Of a stretch of 64,000 bases of DNA, positions 39,231-49,193 are shown one piece after another (position 1 is the first letter of the stretch; the number at the start of each line of letters is the position of its first letter). Where the stretch lies: the NCBI RefSeq assembly GCF_902497875.1, contig NZ_CABVHY010000007.1:183501-247500 (forward strand), written 5' to 3'. The notes below the pieces were generated by a model. The model was given only the letters and a program-made list of their open reading frames with translations. It was not told where the DNA came from and ran no database searches. The stretch comes from Pseudomonas fluorescens. GTDB taxonomy: Bacteria > Pseudomonadota > Gammaproteobacteria > Pseudomonadales > Pseudomonadaceae. The position numbers were made by a program, and so were the translations under genes.

Positions 39231-39569
39231 GAAGGACCGCCTCTACTCTTGTAATCCATTGCGCAGGATTGCTCCATCACCGACACCTGCCGGCCCTGCG
39301 GCTGCAAGCGGGCGAACTTACCAGATCAAATCGGACCGCGCCACTCCCTGTTGACGAGGCTGCGGTCCGCGATGCTTGCAAAAGGTTGCAAACCCTTGTC
39401 TGGCGGGTCTGGAGGCCTGATCAAATATTGATTTTAGTCAATCCCGGGCCAAACGCATGAGTTGTTCCAGCTATCTGATGGTTAAGACCGTTTTAGGCTC
39501 TCGCTCGTTCCCGCCACTGGGTAGAAGTTGGGTAGAATCGGGTTTTTGCTCACCCTTGAAGGAAGGCTA
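39231..39569. other. Gene-free stretch between dksA and the aminotransferase gene
   Basis: About 340 bases between divergent genes. It should hold both promoters. ATTGA-6 bases-TCAAT at 39427-39442 is a small inverted repeat. A 63-codon frame in it has no ribosome binding site and is not counted as a gene. Confidence 0.5.
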
Positions 39570-40742
39570 ATGGCTCAGCCCTACAGTGCGCGCAGCCGCG
39601 CTATCGAACCTTTCCACGTTATGGCGTTGCTGGCGCGTGCCAACGAGCTGCAGGCGGCCGGACACGATGTGATTCACCTGGAAATCGGCGAGCCGGACTT
39701 CACCACGGCCGAGCCGATCATCAAGGCCGGCCAGGCCGCGCTGACTGCGGGGAAGACCCGTTACACCGCCGCCCGTGGGATCCCGGAGTTGCGCGCGGCG
39801 ATCTCGGGTTTCTACCAGCAGCGTTATGGCCTGGACATCGATCCCGAGCGCATTCTGATCACCCCCGGTGGTTCGGGGGCATTGTTGCTCGCCAGCAGTT
39901 TGCTGGTCGATCCGGGCAAGCACTGGTTGCTGGCGGATCCGGGTTACCCGTGCAACCGGCACTTTCTGCGTCTGGTGGAAGGCGCGGCGCAGCTGGTGCC
40001 GGTCGGCCCGGATGTGCGTTATCAGTTGACCCCGGAGCTGGTCGCACGCCATTGGAATCAGGACAGCGTCGGGGCGTTGGTGGCTTCTCCAGCCAACCCG
40101 ACCGGGACGATTCTGACGCGTGACGAGCTGGCCAGGTTGTCGACCGCAATCAAGGCGCGCAACGGTCATCTGGTGGTGGACGAGATTTATCATGGCCTGA
40201 CCTATGGCACTGATGCGGCCAGCGTGCTAGAGGTCGATAACGAGGCGTTTGTCCTCAACAGCTTCTCGAAATACTTCGGCATGACCGGCTGGCGCCTGGG
40301 GTGGCTGGTGGCGCCACCCGCCGCGGTCGGAGAACTGGAAAAACTCGCGCAAAATCTCTACATCAGCGCCCCAAGCATGGCCCAGCACGCCGCGTTGGCC
40401 TGCTTCGAGCCCGATACCCTGAGTATCCTTGAAGAGCGTCGCGCCGAATTCGGCCGCCGGCGTGACTTCCTGTTGCCGGCCTTGCGCGAACTGGGCTTCG
40501 GGATTGCCGTGGAGCCGGAAGGCGCGTTCTATTTGTATGCGGATATCAGCGCGTTTGGCGGAGATGCCTTCGCTTTCTGCCGACATTTCCTCGAAACCGA
40601 GCACGTGGCGATTACCCCGGGGCTGGATTTCGGTCGTTATCAGGCCGGCCATCATGTGCGGTTTGCCTACACCCAGAATCTGGATCGTCTGCAGGAAGCC
40701 GTCGAGCGGATTGCCCGCGGTTTGCGGAGCTGGCAGGGCTGA
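39570..40742 (+). CDS. PLP-dependent class I/II aminotransferase
   Basis: 390 residues, fold type I. N-terminal [19 protein letters not shown], the [16 protein letters not shown] (Asn for PLP), [10 protein letters not shown] (Asp/Tyr) and the Schiff-base Lys in [16 protein letters not shown] are present. The group resembles aspartate/alanine-type aminotransferases (YfdZ/AlaC group); the amino donor is not known. GGAAGG precedes ATG 39570. The stop overlaps the sfsA start (TGATG), so they form an operon. Confidence 0.93.
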   Translation: MAQPYSARSRAIEPFHVMALLARANELQAAGHDVIHLEIGEPDFTTAEPIIKAGQAALTAGKTRYTAARGIPELRAAISGFYQQRYGLDIDPERILITPGGSGALLLASSLLVDPGKHWLLADPGYPCNRHFLRLVEGAAQLVPVGPDVRYQLTPELVARHWNQDSVGALVASPANPTGTILTRDELARLSTAIKARNGHLVVDEIYHGLTYGTDAASVLEVDNEAFVLNSFSKYFGMTGWRLGWLVAPPAAVGELEKLAQNLYISAPSMAQHAALACFEPDTLSILEERRAEFGRRRDFLLPALRELGFGIAVEPEGAFYLYADISAFGGDAFAFCRHFLETEHVAITPGLDFGRYQAGHHVRFAYTQNLDRLQEAVERIARGLRSWQG

Positions 40743-41452
40743 TGCGCTTTCATCCTCCACTCGAAGAAGGTCGGTTGATTCGTCGCTACAAGCGGTTTTT
40801 GGCGGATATCGAAACCGTTGACGGCGAGTTGCTGACCATTCACTGCCCCAATACCGGTTCGATGTTCAACTGCATGGTCGAGGGTGGGCAGGTCTGGTTC
40901 AGTCGCTCCAATGACCCCAAACGCAAATTGCCCGGCACCTGGGAGATCAGCGAAACCCCGCAGGGGCGCCTGGCGTGCGTAAACACGGCGCGGGCCAATG
41001 GTTTGATCGAGGAGGCATTGCACGCCGGTCTGATCACTGAGCTCAATGGGTTTACCGGGCTCAAGCGCGAAGTCGCTTACGGGCAGGAAAGCAGCAGGAT
41101 CGATTTCCGCCTGGATTACCCAGGCGGCCCGGCCTTTGTCGAAGTCAAAAGTGTCACGCTAGGCTTTGATGGCCTGGCGATAGCAGCCTTTCCTGACGCG
41201 GTGACCCAGCGCGGGGCCAAACACCTGCGCGAGCTGGCTTGTCTGGCGCGAGACGGCATTCGCGCGGTGCAGTTGTATTGCGTCAATCTGACCGGCATCG
41301 AGGCAGTACGTCCGGCCGAGGAAATCGACCCGGTGTACGCCGCGGCGCTGCGCGAGGCGGTTGCGTGCGGGGTCGAGGTGTTGGCTTACGGTGTGCGGCT
41401 GACGGCTGAAGAGGTCTGCGTCGACCGCCGCCTGCAGGTCATTCTGAACTAA
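40742..41452 (+). CDS. sfsA: DNA/RNA nuclease SfsA
   Basis: 236 residues. Conserved [20 protein letters not shown] near the N-terminus and the nuclease-like [22 protein letters not shown] (D...E-V-K, PD-(D/E)xK type), then [16 protein letters not shown]. Sugar fermentation stimulation protein in E. coli; nuclease activity was later shown for the family. The stop overlaps the convergent Rieske gene by 4 bases. Confidence 0.95.
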   Translation: MRFHPPLEEGRLIRRYKRFLADIETVDGELLTIHCPNTGSMFNCMVEGGQVWFSRSNDPKRKLPGTWEISETPQGRLACVNTARANGLIEEALHAGLITELNGFTGLKREVAYGQESSRIDFRLDYPGGPAFVEVKSVTLGFDGLAIAAFPDAVTQRGAKHLRELACLARDGIRAVQLYCVNLTGIEAVRPAEEIDPVYAAALREAVACGVEVLAYGVRLTAEEVCVDRRLQVILN

Positions 41453-41766
41453 AGCTGGACCCAAATGCCTTGGTCATCTTCCTTGCACGTGAGGGCGGTC
41501 AAGGACTGCCCGGCACAGGGACCGGAAACACATTCGCCGGTTTCGATCAGGAACAGTGCGCCGTGGGTGGCGCACTGGATCAGACTGGCGCTGCGGTCGA
41601 GAAACTGGTCGGGCTGCCATTCCAGCGCAACCCCCCGGTGCGGGCAGCGATTGATATAGACGTAGACCTCGCCTTCGCGGCGCACGGCAAACAGCTTCTG
41701 GCCGTCGATATCAAAACCGCGACTGCTGGCATTGACCAGCTCGGCGTGGGTGCAAAGAAACTTCAT
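41449..41766 (-). CDS. Rieske [2Fe-2S] protein
   Basis: 105 residues, starting [20 protein letters not shown]. The cluster ligands are visible: [11 protein letters not shown] and CATHGALF (C-x-H ... C-x2-H). This is a stand-alone small Rieske ferredoxin-like protein of the NirD/BphF type; partner unknown. Convergent with sfsA with stop codons overlapping. The start is set by family similarity; longer frames lack a site. Confidence 0.88.
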   Translation of the reverse strand: MKFLCTHAELVNASSRGFDIDGQKLFAVRREGEVYVYINRCPHRGVALEWQPDQFLDRSASLIQCATHGALFLIETGECVSGPCAGQSLTALTCKEDDQGIWVQL

Positions 41767-41853
41767 GGCTATCCTCAGGTGCCGCAGGCTCTGCGCCGTG
41801 GCTGTCATGGCGTGCTCGCAGGGTATGTGACGAAACACGTCGGTGCTTGACGT

Positions 41854-41872
41854 GCAAATGCAAACAATTATC
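41854..41872 (+). promoter_or_regulatory. Candidate Fur box of the heme-uptake operon
   Basis: GCAAATGCAAACAATTATC agrees with the 19-base Fur consensus at 13 positions. It lies about 113 bases before the first heme importer gene and also upstream of the divergent Rieske gene. Confidence 0.55.
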
Positions 41873-41984
41873 AAATGGCCGCTCGCCCGTTGTCCACGTG
41901 CTTGCGGAGTATGCTGCCGAGGATCCTCGGGATCTCGGATTGACCCGTGATCCAGTGTGCCGCCCCTTCAAAGGAAAACCTTTT

Positions 41985-42872
41985 ATGCGCCTGAGTACCA
42001 GCGCTATTGCGTTCTGTGTCGCACTTCTGCTCAGCCGGGGGGGCGCTGCGGCCGATTTGCCGCAGCGCTGGGTCAGTGCCGGTGGCGCGTTGTCGGAATG
42101 GGTCAGTGCATTGGGCGGCGAGTCGAAGCTGGTCGGGGTGGACACTACGAGCCAGCACCCGGAGTCACTCAAGGCGCTGCCCAGTATCGGCTATCAGCGG
42201 CAGTTGTCGGCTGAAGGCATTTTAAGTTTGCGCCCGCAGATTCTGGTGGGGACCGAAGAAATGGGCCCGCCGCCGACGCTGGTGCAGATTCGCAGCGCCG
42301 GCGTGCAGGTCGAGTTGTTTTCGGCGCAGCCGGAGCTGCCGGCCTTGCAGGGTAACTTGCAGCATCTGGGCAAGCTCTTGGGGAACGAAGACCAAGCCGC
42401 GCAACTGTTCCAGGACTATCAGCTGCAACTTTCGCAGCACAAAGCCTGGGTCAGTCAGGCGCAGACCCGGCAATCGGCCCCGAGGGTGTTGTTACTGGTG
42501 GGCAATGCCGGTGGCAAGCCTTTGGTGGCTGGCAAGGACACCGCGGCAGACTGGCTGCTGCAACAGGCCGGTGGTCAGAATCTGGCGACCCATAGCGGCT
42601 ACAAAGCCTTTTCGGTCGAGTCGCTGGCCAGTCTCAATCCCGAAGTGCTGGTGTTCGCCGACCGCAGTCTATCCGGCGAGGCGGCCCGCGCCGCGCTGTT
42701 CAGAGAGAATCCGATCCTTGCTGCAACCCGTGCCGCCAAGGGCGGGCGGGTGTTCGAGCTCGATCCGACCTTGCTGGTGGGTGGGCTCGGGCCACGTCTG
42801 CCGGCGAGCCTGGTGAAACTCTCGAGTGGTTTTTACCCCGCTGAACCGGCCAAGGCTAATACTGCCCCATGA
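41985..42872 (+). CDS. hmuT: Periplasmic heme-binding protein of ABC importer (PhuT/HmuT-like)
   Basis: 295 residues. Signal peptide MRLSTSAIAFCVALLLSRGGAAA; then a class III binding protein: WVSAGGALSEWVSALGGESKLVGVD at the N-lobe and LNPEVLVFADRSLSGEAAR in the C-lobe. Heme binding is inferred from the operon. AAGGAAAA precedes ATG 41985. Overlaps the permease gene by 4 bases. Confidence 0.9.
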   Translation: MRLSTSAIAFCVALLLSRGGAAADLPQRWVSAGGALSEWVSALGGESKLVGVDTTSQHPESLKALPSIGYQRQLSAEGILSLRPQILVGTEEMGPPPTLVQIRSAGVQVELFSAQPELPALQGNLQHLGKLLGNEDQAAQLFQDYQLQLSQHKAWVSQAQTRQSAPRVLLLVGNAGGKPLVAGKDTAADWLLQQAGGQNLATHSGYKAFSVESLASLNPEVLVFADRSLSGEAARAALFRENPILAATRAAKGGRVFELDPTLLVGGLGPRLPASLVKLSSGFYPAEPAKANTAP

Positions 42873-43906
42873 CCATTCTGGTTAAACCGCGAGCGTTGTT
42901 TATCGGGCTGAGCCTGCTGTGTTTGCTGGCGATCTGGCTGTCATTGGCTCTCGGACCGGTCAGTCTGCCGTTGCTCGACACCTTGCGCGCCGCGTTGCGT
43001 TTGCTCGGGCTGCCAATAGCCGCGGACGGTCTGGAACAGGCCGAATTGATTCTCGGGCAGATCCGTCTGCCCCGGACCTTGTTGGGCCTGGCGGTAGGCG
43101 GGGTCCTGGCATTGTCCGGCGTGGCGATGCAGGGTCTGTTTCGTAATCCACTGGCCGACCCGGGGTTGGTCGGCGTTTCCAGCGGCGCGGCATTGGGCGC
43201 GGCGATCGCGATCGTCGGTGGTTCGCTGTTTGGTGGCCTGCCTGAGGCGCTGGGGCCCTACTTGCTTTCACTCTGTGCCTTTATCGGCGGGTTGGGGGTG
43301 ACGGCGCTGGTCTATCGCCTCGGTCGGCGCAATGGCCAAACCAATGTGGCGACCATGTTGCTGGCAGGCATCGCCTTGACCGCGCTGGCCGGTTCGGCGG
43401 TCGGCCTGTTCACCTATCTGGCGGATGACGCCACCTTGCGCACCCTGGCCTTCTGGAATCTGGGGAGTCTTAACGGCGCCAGTTATTCCAGGCTCTGGCC
43501 GCTGTTGCTGGTGAGTGCGGCGGTAGCGTTGTGGTTGCCGCGGCGGGCCAAGGCGCTGAACGCGCTGTTGCTGGGCGAGTCGGAAGCCAGCCATCTGGGC
43601 ATCGATGTCGAAAGACTCAAACGTGAATTGGTGTTCTGCACCGCGCTCGGGGTCGGGGCGGCTGTTGCGGCGGCCGGCATGATCGGATTTGTCGGCTTGG
43701 TGGTACCGCATCTGGTGCGACTGCTGGCCGGGCCGGATCATCGAGTCTTGTTGCCGGCCTCGGTATTGGCGGGGGCGAGCCTGCTGCTGTTTGCCGATCT
43801 CCTGGCGCGTTTGGCCCTGGCCCCTGCCGAGCTGCCGATCGGCATAGTCACGGCGTTTATCGGCGCACCGTTCTTTCTGTATTTACTGTTGCGAGGGCGC
43901 GCCTGA
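42869..43906 (+). CDS. hmuU: FecCD-family heme permease (PhuU/HmuU-like)
   Basis: 345 residues, about ten membrane helices. Conserved [25 protein letters not shown] [35 protein letters not shown] and [22 protein letters not shown], typical of FecCD permeases. Imports heme with HmuT and HmuV. ATGA and TGATG overlaps on both sides show tight coupling. Confidence 0.93.
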   Translation: MTILVKPRALFIGLSLLCLLAIWLSLALGPVSLPLLDTLRAALRLLGLPIAADGLEQAELILGQIRLPRTLLGLAVGGVLALSGVAMQGLFRNPLADPGLVGVSSGAALGAAIAIVGGSLFGGLPEALGPYLLSLCAFIGGLGVTALVYRLGRRNGQTNVATMLLAGIALTALAGSAVGLFTYLADDATLRTLAFWNLGSLNGASYSRLWPLLLVSAAVALWLPRRAKALNALLLGESEASHLGIDVERLKRELVFCTALGVGAAVAAAGMIGFVGLVVPHLVRLLAGPDHRVLLPASVLAGASLLLFADLLARLALAPAELPIGIVTAFIGAPFFLYLLLRGRA

Positions 43907-44673
43907 TGCTGCGAGCGGAAAACCTCCAGGTCCGCCGCGGCAAGCAGACGGTGCTAGCGGATATCAATCTGCAACTCCAGCCAGGCGAAGTGCTCGGCGT
44001 ACTTGGGCCCAACGGTGCGGGCAAGAGCACCTTGCTCGGCGCCTTGTGCGGTGAATTGCCGCCAAGTCAGGGCAAGGTCTGGCTGGATGAGCGTGAGTTG
44101 GGACACTGGGAGGGCGTGCAAAGGGCGCAACGTCTGGCGGTATTGCCACAAACTTCAACCCTGGATTTTGCCTTTCGGGTCGAGGAAGTGGTCGGCATGG
44201 GGCGCTTGCCCCATCAAAGCGGCCGAGTCCGCGACCAGGAAATTATCGCCGCCGCGCTGGAGGCTGCTGACGCCGGGCACCTGAGCGGTCGCAGTTACCT
44301 GGCGTTGTCCGGAGGCGAACGACAGCGGGTACACTTGGCGCGGGTCCTGGCGCAATTGTGGCCTGGGCAGGCAGGGCAGACATTATTGCTCGACGAGCCG
44401 ACTTCGATGCTCGACCCGCTGCATCAGCACACCACCTTGCAGGCCATTCGCGAGTTTGCCGGTCGTGGTGCTTCAGTGCTGGTGATTCTGCATGATCTGA
44501 ACCTGGCAGCACGCTATTGTGATCGTCTATTGCTGCTTGCGGGTGGACGCCCCTATGCGCTGGATAGCCCGGGGAGGGTGCTGCAACCGGAGCCGCTCAA
44601 AGCGGTGTTCGGTCTGGAGGTGCTGGTGCAGCCCCATCCGGAACGTGGGCATCCCTTGATCATTGCCCGTTAA
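43906..44673 (+). CDS. hmuV: Heme ABC transporter ATPase (PhuV/HmuV-like)
   Basis: 255 residues. Walker [15 protein letters not shown], signature [18 protein letters not shown], Walker [15 protein letters not shown], and the switch His in [16 protein letters not shown]. It powers heme import into the cytoplasm. Confidence 0.95.
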   Translation: MLRAENLQVRRGKQTVLADINLQLQPGEVLGVLGPNGAGKSTLLGALCGELPPSQGKVWLDERELGHWEGVQRAQRLAVLPQTSTLDFAFRVEEVVGMGRLPHQSGRVRDQEIIAAALEAADAGHLSGRSYLALSGGERQRVHLARVLAQLWPGQAGQTLLLDEPTSMLDPLHQHTTLQAIREFAGRGASVLVILHDLNLAARYCDRLLLLAGGRPYALDSPGRVLQPEPLKAVFGLEVLVQPHPERGHPLIIAR

Positions 44674-44695
44674 GCCGATTTTCTGGAAGGAACCC

Positions 44696-45571
44696 ATGCG
44701 CGCGATTCTGCTACTGGCTTTGATACTGCTCAGCGCTTGTCAAACTGCGAGGGTGTCGCCAATCGAGCCGGCAACAAGCAGTTCGAAAGAGCGCGCCGGC
44801 ATGATTCGTGATCTGCGCAATGGGCAATCGCTGACTGCCGATGAACTGGTCGCACGCCTGGCCAAGGCGCCACGGGTCATCGTCGGCGAGCAGCACGACA
44901 ACCCCGATCACCATCGGCTGCAATTGAAGTTGTTGCAGGCGTTGTCTGAGCGCCGTGGCCAAGGCAGCCTGCTATTGGAAATGCTGACGCCAGACCAGCA
45001 ACCCAGCGTCGACCAGGTCCGCATTCAACAGAAGATCACGGGTTGGCCTGATGACTTGCCTGAAGCCCTGGCATGGCAATCCGGCTGGGACTGGAAGCTG
45101 TATGGACCTATCGTGCGCTTTACCCTGGCGCAGCCTTATCCATTGCTGGCGGCCAACCTGGACAGCGCTGAAATACGGAAGATTTATACCCAGGCGCCAG
45201 CGTTGAGCGGTGCTCGTTCGAACTCCGATTCGGTCAGGCTCGAGTTGCTGGAACAAATCCGCGAATCCCATTGTGACCTGCTGCCGGAATCGCAAATGCC
45301 CGCCATGCTGGCAGTCCAACAGCAACGAGACCGGCGGATGGCTGAGCGCCTGCTGGCGGCACCTGCCCCTTCGCTGTTATTTGTCGGCGCTTACCACGCG
45401 CGCAAGGATGTCGGTGTGCCGGTGCATCTGCTTGATCTCGGGGCGGCGGATGGGACGCTGGTGCTGATGCTGGCCGAGCAAGGTGCCGAGGTCGCACCAG
45501 AAGTGGCGGATTACGTCTGGTACACCGCGGCCAGGCCGGAGCAGGACTATTGCGCTGAAATGCGTAAATAG
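44696..45571 (+). CDS. ChaN family heme-binding lipoprotein (PhuW-like)
   Basis: 291 residues. Lipobox LLSAC (lipidated Cys15) in MRAILLLALILLSACQT; ChaN/haem-binding domain with RVIVGEQHDNPDHHRLQLKLLQAL, LLLEMLTPDQQPSVD and LFVGAYHARKDVGVPVHL. ChaN-like proteins bind heme in the envelope. AAGGAA precedes ATG 44696, 22 bases after hmuV. It is the fourth gene of the phuTUVW-like operon. The receptor phuR and the cytoplasmic phuS are absent here. Confidence 0.88.
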   Translation: MRAILLLALILLSACQTARVSPIEPATSSSKERAGMIRDLRNGQSLTADELVARLAKAPRVIVGEQHDNPDHHRLQLKLLQALSERRGQGSLLLEMLTPDQQPSVDQVRIQQKITGWPDDLPEALAWQSGWDWKLYGPIVRFTLAQPYPLLAANLDSAEIRKIYTQAPALSGARSNSDSVRLELLEQIRESHCDLLPESQMPAMLAVQQQRDRRMAERLLAAPAPSLLFVGAYHARKDVGVPVHLLDLGAADGTLVLMLAEQGAEVAPEVADYVWYTAARPEQDYCAEMRK

Positions 45572-45690
45572 ATGATGGCGTATCGGCAAATAATTCGAGC
45601 GAGCAATCTCATTGTGCAGCTACGGGCTGTCATTGAAGGGCAGTAACAGGCTGGGCCCGATATCCGCGCCTTGGCAGCCGATTATCGGGC

Positions 45691-47247
45691 TCAGGTGGGC
45701 TCTAGCCCCATCCAGAGCCAGACGACGATTTCGCCATCGACCTTCGGCATGGGAGTTTCGTATTCGATGACGTGCCTGCTTCCCGGTTTGTACTCGCACA
45801 GCCAAGCGCCGGGATACGGACAGGGTTCGCCACTGCGCGCGCGCATGCCGCTGACGGTCCAGTGCCAGCGAACGATCTGGCCTTCATGGCGTGGAAGAGG
45901 TTCGTTCAACCGGACATCGCAGTCGACGCAGCGATCTTTCTCCATTTCCCAGCGCCCTGCGCGAGGGGCCGGTTCATTGCTGCGGGCGTGACGGGCTGGC
46001 TCAGGCGGGGTTTGATCAGGGTCACGTTGCCAGAGCACCAATCCGTCGTCTGACTCGCTGGCAAAGGCAGGCAACCTATCGCCCTGCTTGAATGCTCGCC
46101 GGGAATCCGACTGACCTGGGACGAGCCACCACCCGGCTTGAGTGCAGGCCATGCCGGAAATGACACTGACAGGCAGCTGGGGACCAGCGTGACCTGAGGT
46201 GGACGGCGGCGCGATGAAACGCGATGCGGGTGTCGGCCAGTCACTGTCGGCGTCAAAACGGGCCATCCAGCGTCGGCTGTCGGCGTCGGTGAAACGCTCG
46301 TTGGGATCGCCATCCCATTGACCGAAACCCAGCAGGCCCAAGTCGTCGTAACGGATGGGCTTCAGCAGCTTGTTCAGGAGCATGGGCAGCTCTGGCACAC
46401 CTTGCTCGACCGGATAGAGCTCCGGTTGTTCGCCCAGTTCGATCCACTGGCCGTTGTGCAATTCGGTGATGCTGATGCGCGGATGCGCCAATGCCGTGCG
46501 TACCTGTTCACGGGTCAGGCCCAGTTTGTCGCGCCAGTGATTGGCGAGCAGGAAGGCCCAGGTGGGGGGACGAACGCCGTTCAGTAGTTCATCGTCCATG
46601 CCATAGGCATAGTCGATATCCAGTCCATGGAAGGCGGGCGTCAACGCCCGTTCCCAGGTGGTGACGGCTGCTCGCGTGCCAAACTCAAGAGGATTGGCCA
46701 TGGCAAAACCGCTGTAGACCTGATGCGCCTTGAGCAGGTCAATCGTCTTCAGGACAAAGCGGCGCCATGCCTCACGGTTGTCTTGCCACCATTGCCAGCG
46801 GTAATAAAACACAATTGATGAGTAACCCGTTTTACGATCCTCACCCTTAAACCAACTGCGCCAAAAATAGCCCGCAGTCGTAGGAGAAGTGGCATGGTTC
46901 TCTTCATCAGTAAAAGAGAAAACAAAATACTTGTATTGGGAGGTTTTTCTGGCCTGCTCGCGTAGATTTGGCCGGCGTGCGGGATAACGATGGGGACGTG
47001 CGGCGGCTGGGTGCATAGCAATGGTGTAAGGCTCCCCAAGCAGCTGTTCAAAGGCTTCGTGAATATCCACCAGCAGCAGCGATGCTTCTAGGTGATTTTC
47101 CGGGCCCGCCGGGAAGTAGAAACTGATAAACGGGCTGACGCTGTGCTGGGCTTCATCTGTACCCCAGTACGAGTTAGGCCAGTCCTTGAGCAACTCAATA
47201 AATTCTTCACGTTCTTCGTCATCAAACAATCCATGGGTGGTACTCAT
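45691..47247 (-). CDS. DUF3396 type VI immunity-like protein with a second immunity-like domain
   Basis: 518 residues, no signal peptide. Residues 1-270 resemble DUF3396 type VI immunity proteins (HSVSPFISFYFPAGPENHLE, AAVTTWERALTPAFHGLDI, WRDKLGLTREQVRTALAHP). Residues about 350-518 look like the second immunity family found with T6SS toxins (SGMACTQAGWWLVPGQSDS, RAFKQGDRLPA, GEIVVWLWMGLE). The start is 2 bases past the nuclease gene stop. It is inferred to neutralise that nuclease. The lower GC of the central part (around 46760-46960) hints at recent transfer. Confidence 0.75.
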   Translation of the reverse strand: MSTTHGLFDDEEREEFIELLKDWPNSYWGTDEAQHSVSPFISFYFPAGPENHLEASLLLVDIHEAFEQLLGEPYTIAMHPAAARPHRYPARRPNLREQARKTSQYKYFVFSFTDEENHATSPTTAGYFWRSWFKGEDRKTGYSSIVFYYRWQWWQDNREAWRRFVLKTIDLLKAHQVYSGFAMANPLEFGTRAAVTTWERALTPAFHGLDIDYAYGMDDELLNGVRPPTWAFLLANHWRDKLGLTREQVRTALAHPRISITELHNGQWIELGEQPELYPVEQGVPELPMLLNKLLKPIRYDDLGLLGFGQWDGDPNERFTDADSRRWMARFDADSDWPTPASRFIAPPSTSGHAGPQLPVSVISGMACTQAGWWLVPGQSDSRRAFKQGDRLPAFASESDDGLVLWQRDPDQTPPEPARHARSNEPAPRAGRWEMEKDRCVDCDVRLNEPLPRHEGQIVRWHWTVSGMRARSGEPCPYPGAWLCEYKPGSRHVIEYETPMPKVDGEIVVWLWMGLEPT

Positions 47248-47249
47248 CC

Positions 47250-48116
47250 TTAGCTCCTTCCGCCTTTACCTTTGTGTGAGGGTGTCTTCTTGTCATCCGT
47301 TGCAAAACCGGTGCAATCCTCCGGCACCCGCAACAGCGCCACTTTCTCCTTGCCAATTTTCTCCGGGTTGATGCCTGTTCTTGGTTTCATGAGCTCCACG
47401 TAATCTTTCATTTGTTCATCCCTTACCCAATCCCGCGGAAACTTGATCTCGATCGCGGCAAACACGTTCTCGGTTTCAAAGGGCTCCTGCCGGTACTCGA
47501 CGACCACCAGATCCGGCGCCAGGCTTTCCCTGGGGCGCGGCCAAAACGGGAACACCTTGCCAAATCGCTTGGGGCGGGTCGCGGGCTCGCCCAGCAGCGC
47601 CTTCTGACTTCTTTGGTTGTAATTGGGCTCGGCCTTGAGCGGGCTGCGCCAATCCAGCACCTCGTCCACGGCTTCAAACAACAACGAGGCGGTGGTTTGC
47701 TTGAGGGCGATCTCAATGGTGGTTTCCACGATATCGCCGGCGATTTTCTTGCGAATGCGCCTTGGCACCTTGATCGGCATCTGCAACGCGACGTTGCACA
47801 CCTGGCTGATGGCCGGGCGAAACGGCACTTTGCGTTCGATGTATTCCTTGAAGGTCACGTTCTCATTACCGCGTCGGGAGACGGTGCTGTTGCCGCCCCG
47901 ATCCACTACGGCAAAGGTCGAACTCTTGATATCGATTTCACGGGTCAGCGCTTCGATGGTCTCGCGCAGCACTTGCTTGATCTGGCCTTGGCGCTCGGCA
48001 ATTTCCCGTGCAAGCTGAGCCATATCGGCGGCGGTCATGGTGGCTTCGTGAGCCTGATACACGCGATAGGCGCGGTACGCGCCCGCAAGAAGTGGTACGG
48101 CGGCAGGGGCTGGCAT
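47250..48116 (-). CDS. VRR-NUC-type nuclease, probable T6SS effector
   Basis: 288 residues. The N-terminal 20 residues are hydrophobic/Ala-rich, followed by a helical region (residues 24-60). The C-terminal third has a PD-(D/E)xK nuclease core: PDL at 201-203, EIK at 223-225 and QMKDYVEL at 235-242, as in VRR-NUC domains. The start overlaps the upstream VgrG remnant by 4 bases; the immunity-like gene follows by 2 bases. Toxin role is inferred from motif and context. An alternative is a small DNA-processing nuclease, less likely beside VgrG. Confidence 0.72.
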   Translation of the reverse strand: MPAPAAVPLLAGAYRAYRVYQAHEATMTAADMAQLAREIAERQGQIKQVLRETIEALTREIDIKSSTFAVVDRGGNSTVSRRGNENVTFKEYIERKVPFRPAISQVCNVALQMPIKVPRRIRKKIAGDIVETTIEIALKQTTASLLFEAVDEVLDWRSPLKAEPNYNQRSQKALLGEPATRPKRFGKVFPFWPRPRESLAPDLVVVEYRQEPFETENVFAAIEIKFPRDWVRDEQMKDYVELMKPRTGINPEKIGKEKVALLRVPEDCTGFATDDKKTPSHKGKGGRS

Positions 48117-48673
48117 CAGTCAAGGTCTCCGGTGTGTTTATCAAGAAAGTCATCCTGAAAAAGCTCGTCAGAAGTGCAGCTCAAGACCTGGTCGCCGGTG
48201 GCTGCTACATTGGAATGCCAGGCCTCGGTGATTCGCTGATCGTCACGCATGATTGCTTTATGGGCTCGCACCGATTGAGTCGCCTCGGTGGTGGCCCAGT
48301 CCGTTTCGCCAGAGGAACGGGTCAGACCTTCGGCAAGCACGGCCGCACCATCGGTGATGCGATACCGATAGCCAGCGAAGGCACGCTGATTGTTCTTCAG
48401 CGACGTGTAGCGCCCGAGGAATGCGCCAAGCGGCACTGGGGAGGGCTGCGGATCTGCAAACGGATTGCCCGTTCCGATCGCGTCTGCGGGAGGGTGAACA
48501 GTGCGGCCAGATCGAGCACGCGATTGAAGTCGATAGCCGTTGTCATGGCTGGCCAACTCCAACTTCAGCTTGAAGGGCTGGGACAGGCCTTCATCGAGCT
48601 TGAAGGAGACCACTTCGAAGGCTTCCCCTTGTAAGGGTTCGAAGGTAAAATGTAGGTCGCTTTGACGGGGCAT
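48116..48673 (-). pseudogene. VgrG remnant with large internal deletion and frameshift
   Basis: The first 44 codons are a normal VgrG start (MPRQSDLHFTFEPLQGEAFE, then VVSFKLDEGLSQPFKLKLEL, ASHDN). After ASHDN near 48540 the frame shifts: the next frame would read AIDFNRVLDLAALFTL, which is the expected VgrG continuation. Then about 600 residues (gp27/gp5 hub and needle) are missing, and the chain resumes in the C-terminal extension (LGAFLGRYTSLKNNQRAFAG, YRYRITDGAAVLAEGLTRSS). The ribosome binding site AAGGAG is intact. As it stands it cannot make a spike. It overlaps the nuclease gene by ATGA. Confidence 0.8.
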
Positions 48674-49193
48674 GAGCGCTCCTTGCCAGGGGGGTAGCGT
48701 CAGTCAATCAGCCAACTTGTATCGCACTCTAGGCAGACGTCATTTCACGCCTCAATAGAGGCGTGGCAATCGAGAGACGTCCTACTACGCTTGGCGTATT
48801 GGACTGTCAGATATGTCGGTGCTGTCGCCCCAGGTTACACGGCGGTAATCCGGGTTTTCTCATGGCCCAGCTCGCGGCTGATGATCTGGCGGGCAGCCTT
48901 GTCCTGGGCTTGCTGGGTGGCGGCAGACCCGCCAACGGGGGGGGCATCCACAGTCAGGCACGTTGCGTTCACGCCCGTCCTTGGTCCATAAACCTCAGTT
49001 GAGGCATTCGCCGTCCTGCCTGCGTGCAGATGGGGCGAAGGAACTGCATGATTTGATCAAAGGCATACCTCCTGTATCGGAAGTTTCTGTTAGTCGCGTA
49101 GTTAGTGTCCTAACTGGTTCAAAGTCAGGCACTCATTCGACTGACTGCTTTATTGTTTATCCATTGTGCCGACCATTGAAGGTGGGGGAACCT
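48674..49193. other. Gene-free stretch between VgrG remnant and deoC
   Basis: About 520 bases. Contains a CACGCCTC/GAGGCGTG hairpin (48746-48765), the 3' scrap of an integrase (about 48809-49000, minus strand), and the deoC leader. It has the look of a mobile element boundary. Confidence 0.6.
48809..49000 (-). pseudogene. C-terminal remnant of a tyrosine-recombinase-type integrase
   Basis: Read on the minus strand, codons ending at 48838 give TEVYGPRTGVNATCLTVDAP, PVGGSAATQQAQDKAARQII, SRELGHEKTRITAV and stop. The tail SRELGHE...ITAVYLG is typical of Pseudomonas integrases; here one extra A turns the expected Tyr codon into TAA, and the +1 frame continues YLGRQHRHI-stop. The catalytic body and start are missing. 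It marks a former mobile element. Confidence 0.68.

Noticed and set aside
39269..39460. 63-codon plus-strand frame between dksA and the aminotransferase gene
   Set aside because: No ribosome binding site, no recognisable motif, and it lies in a promoter region.
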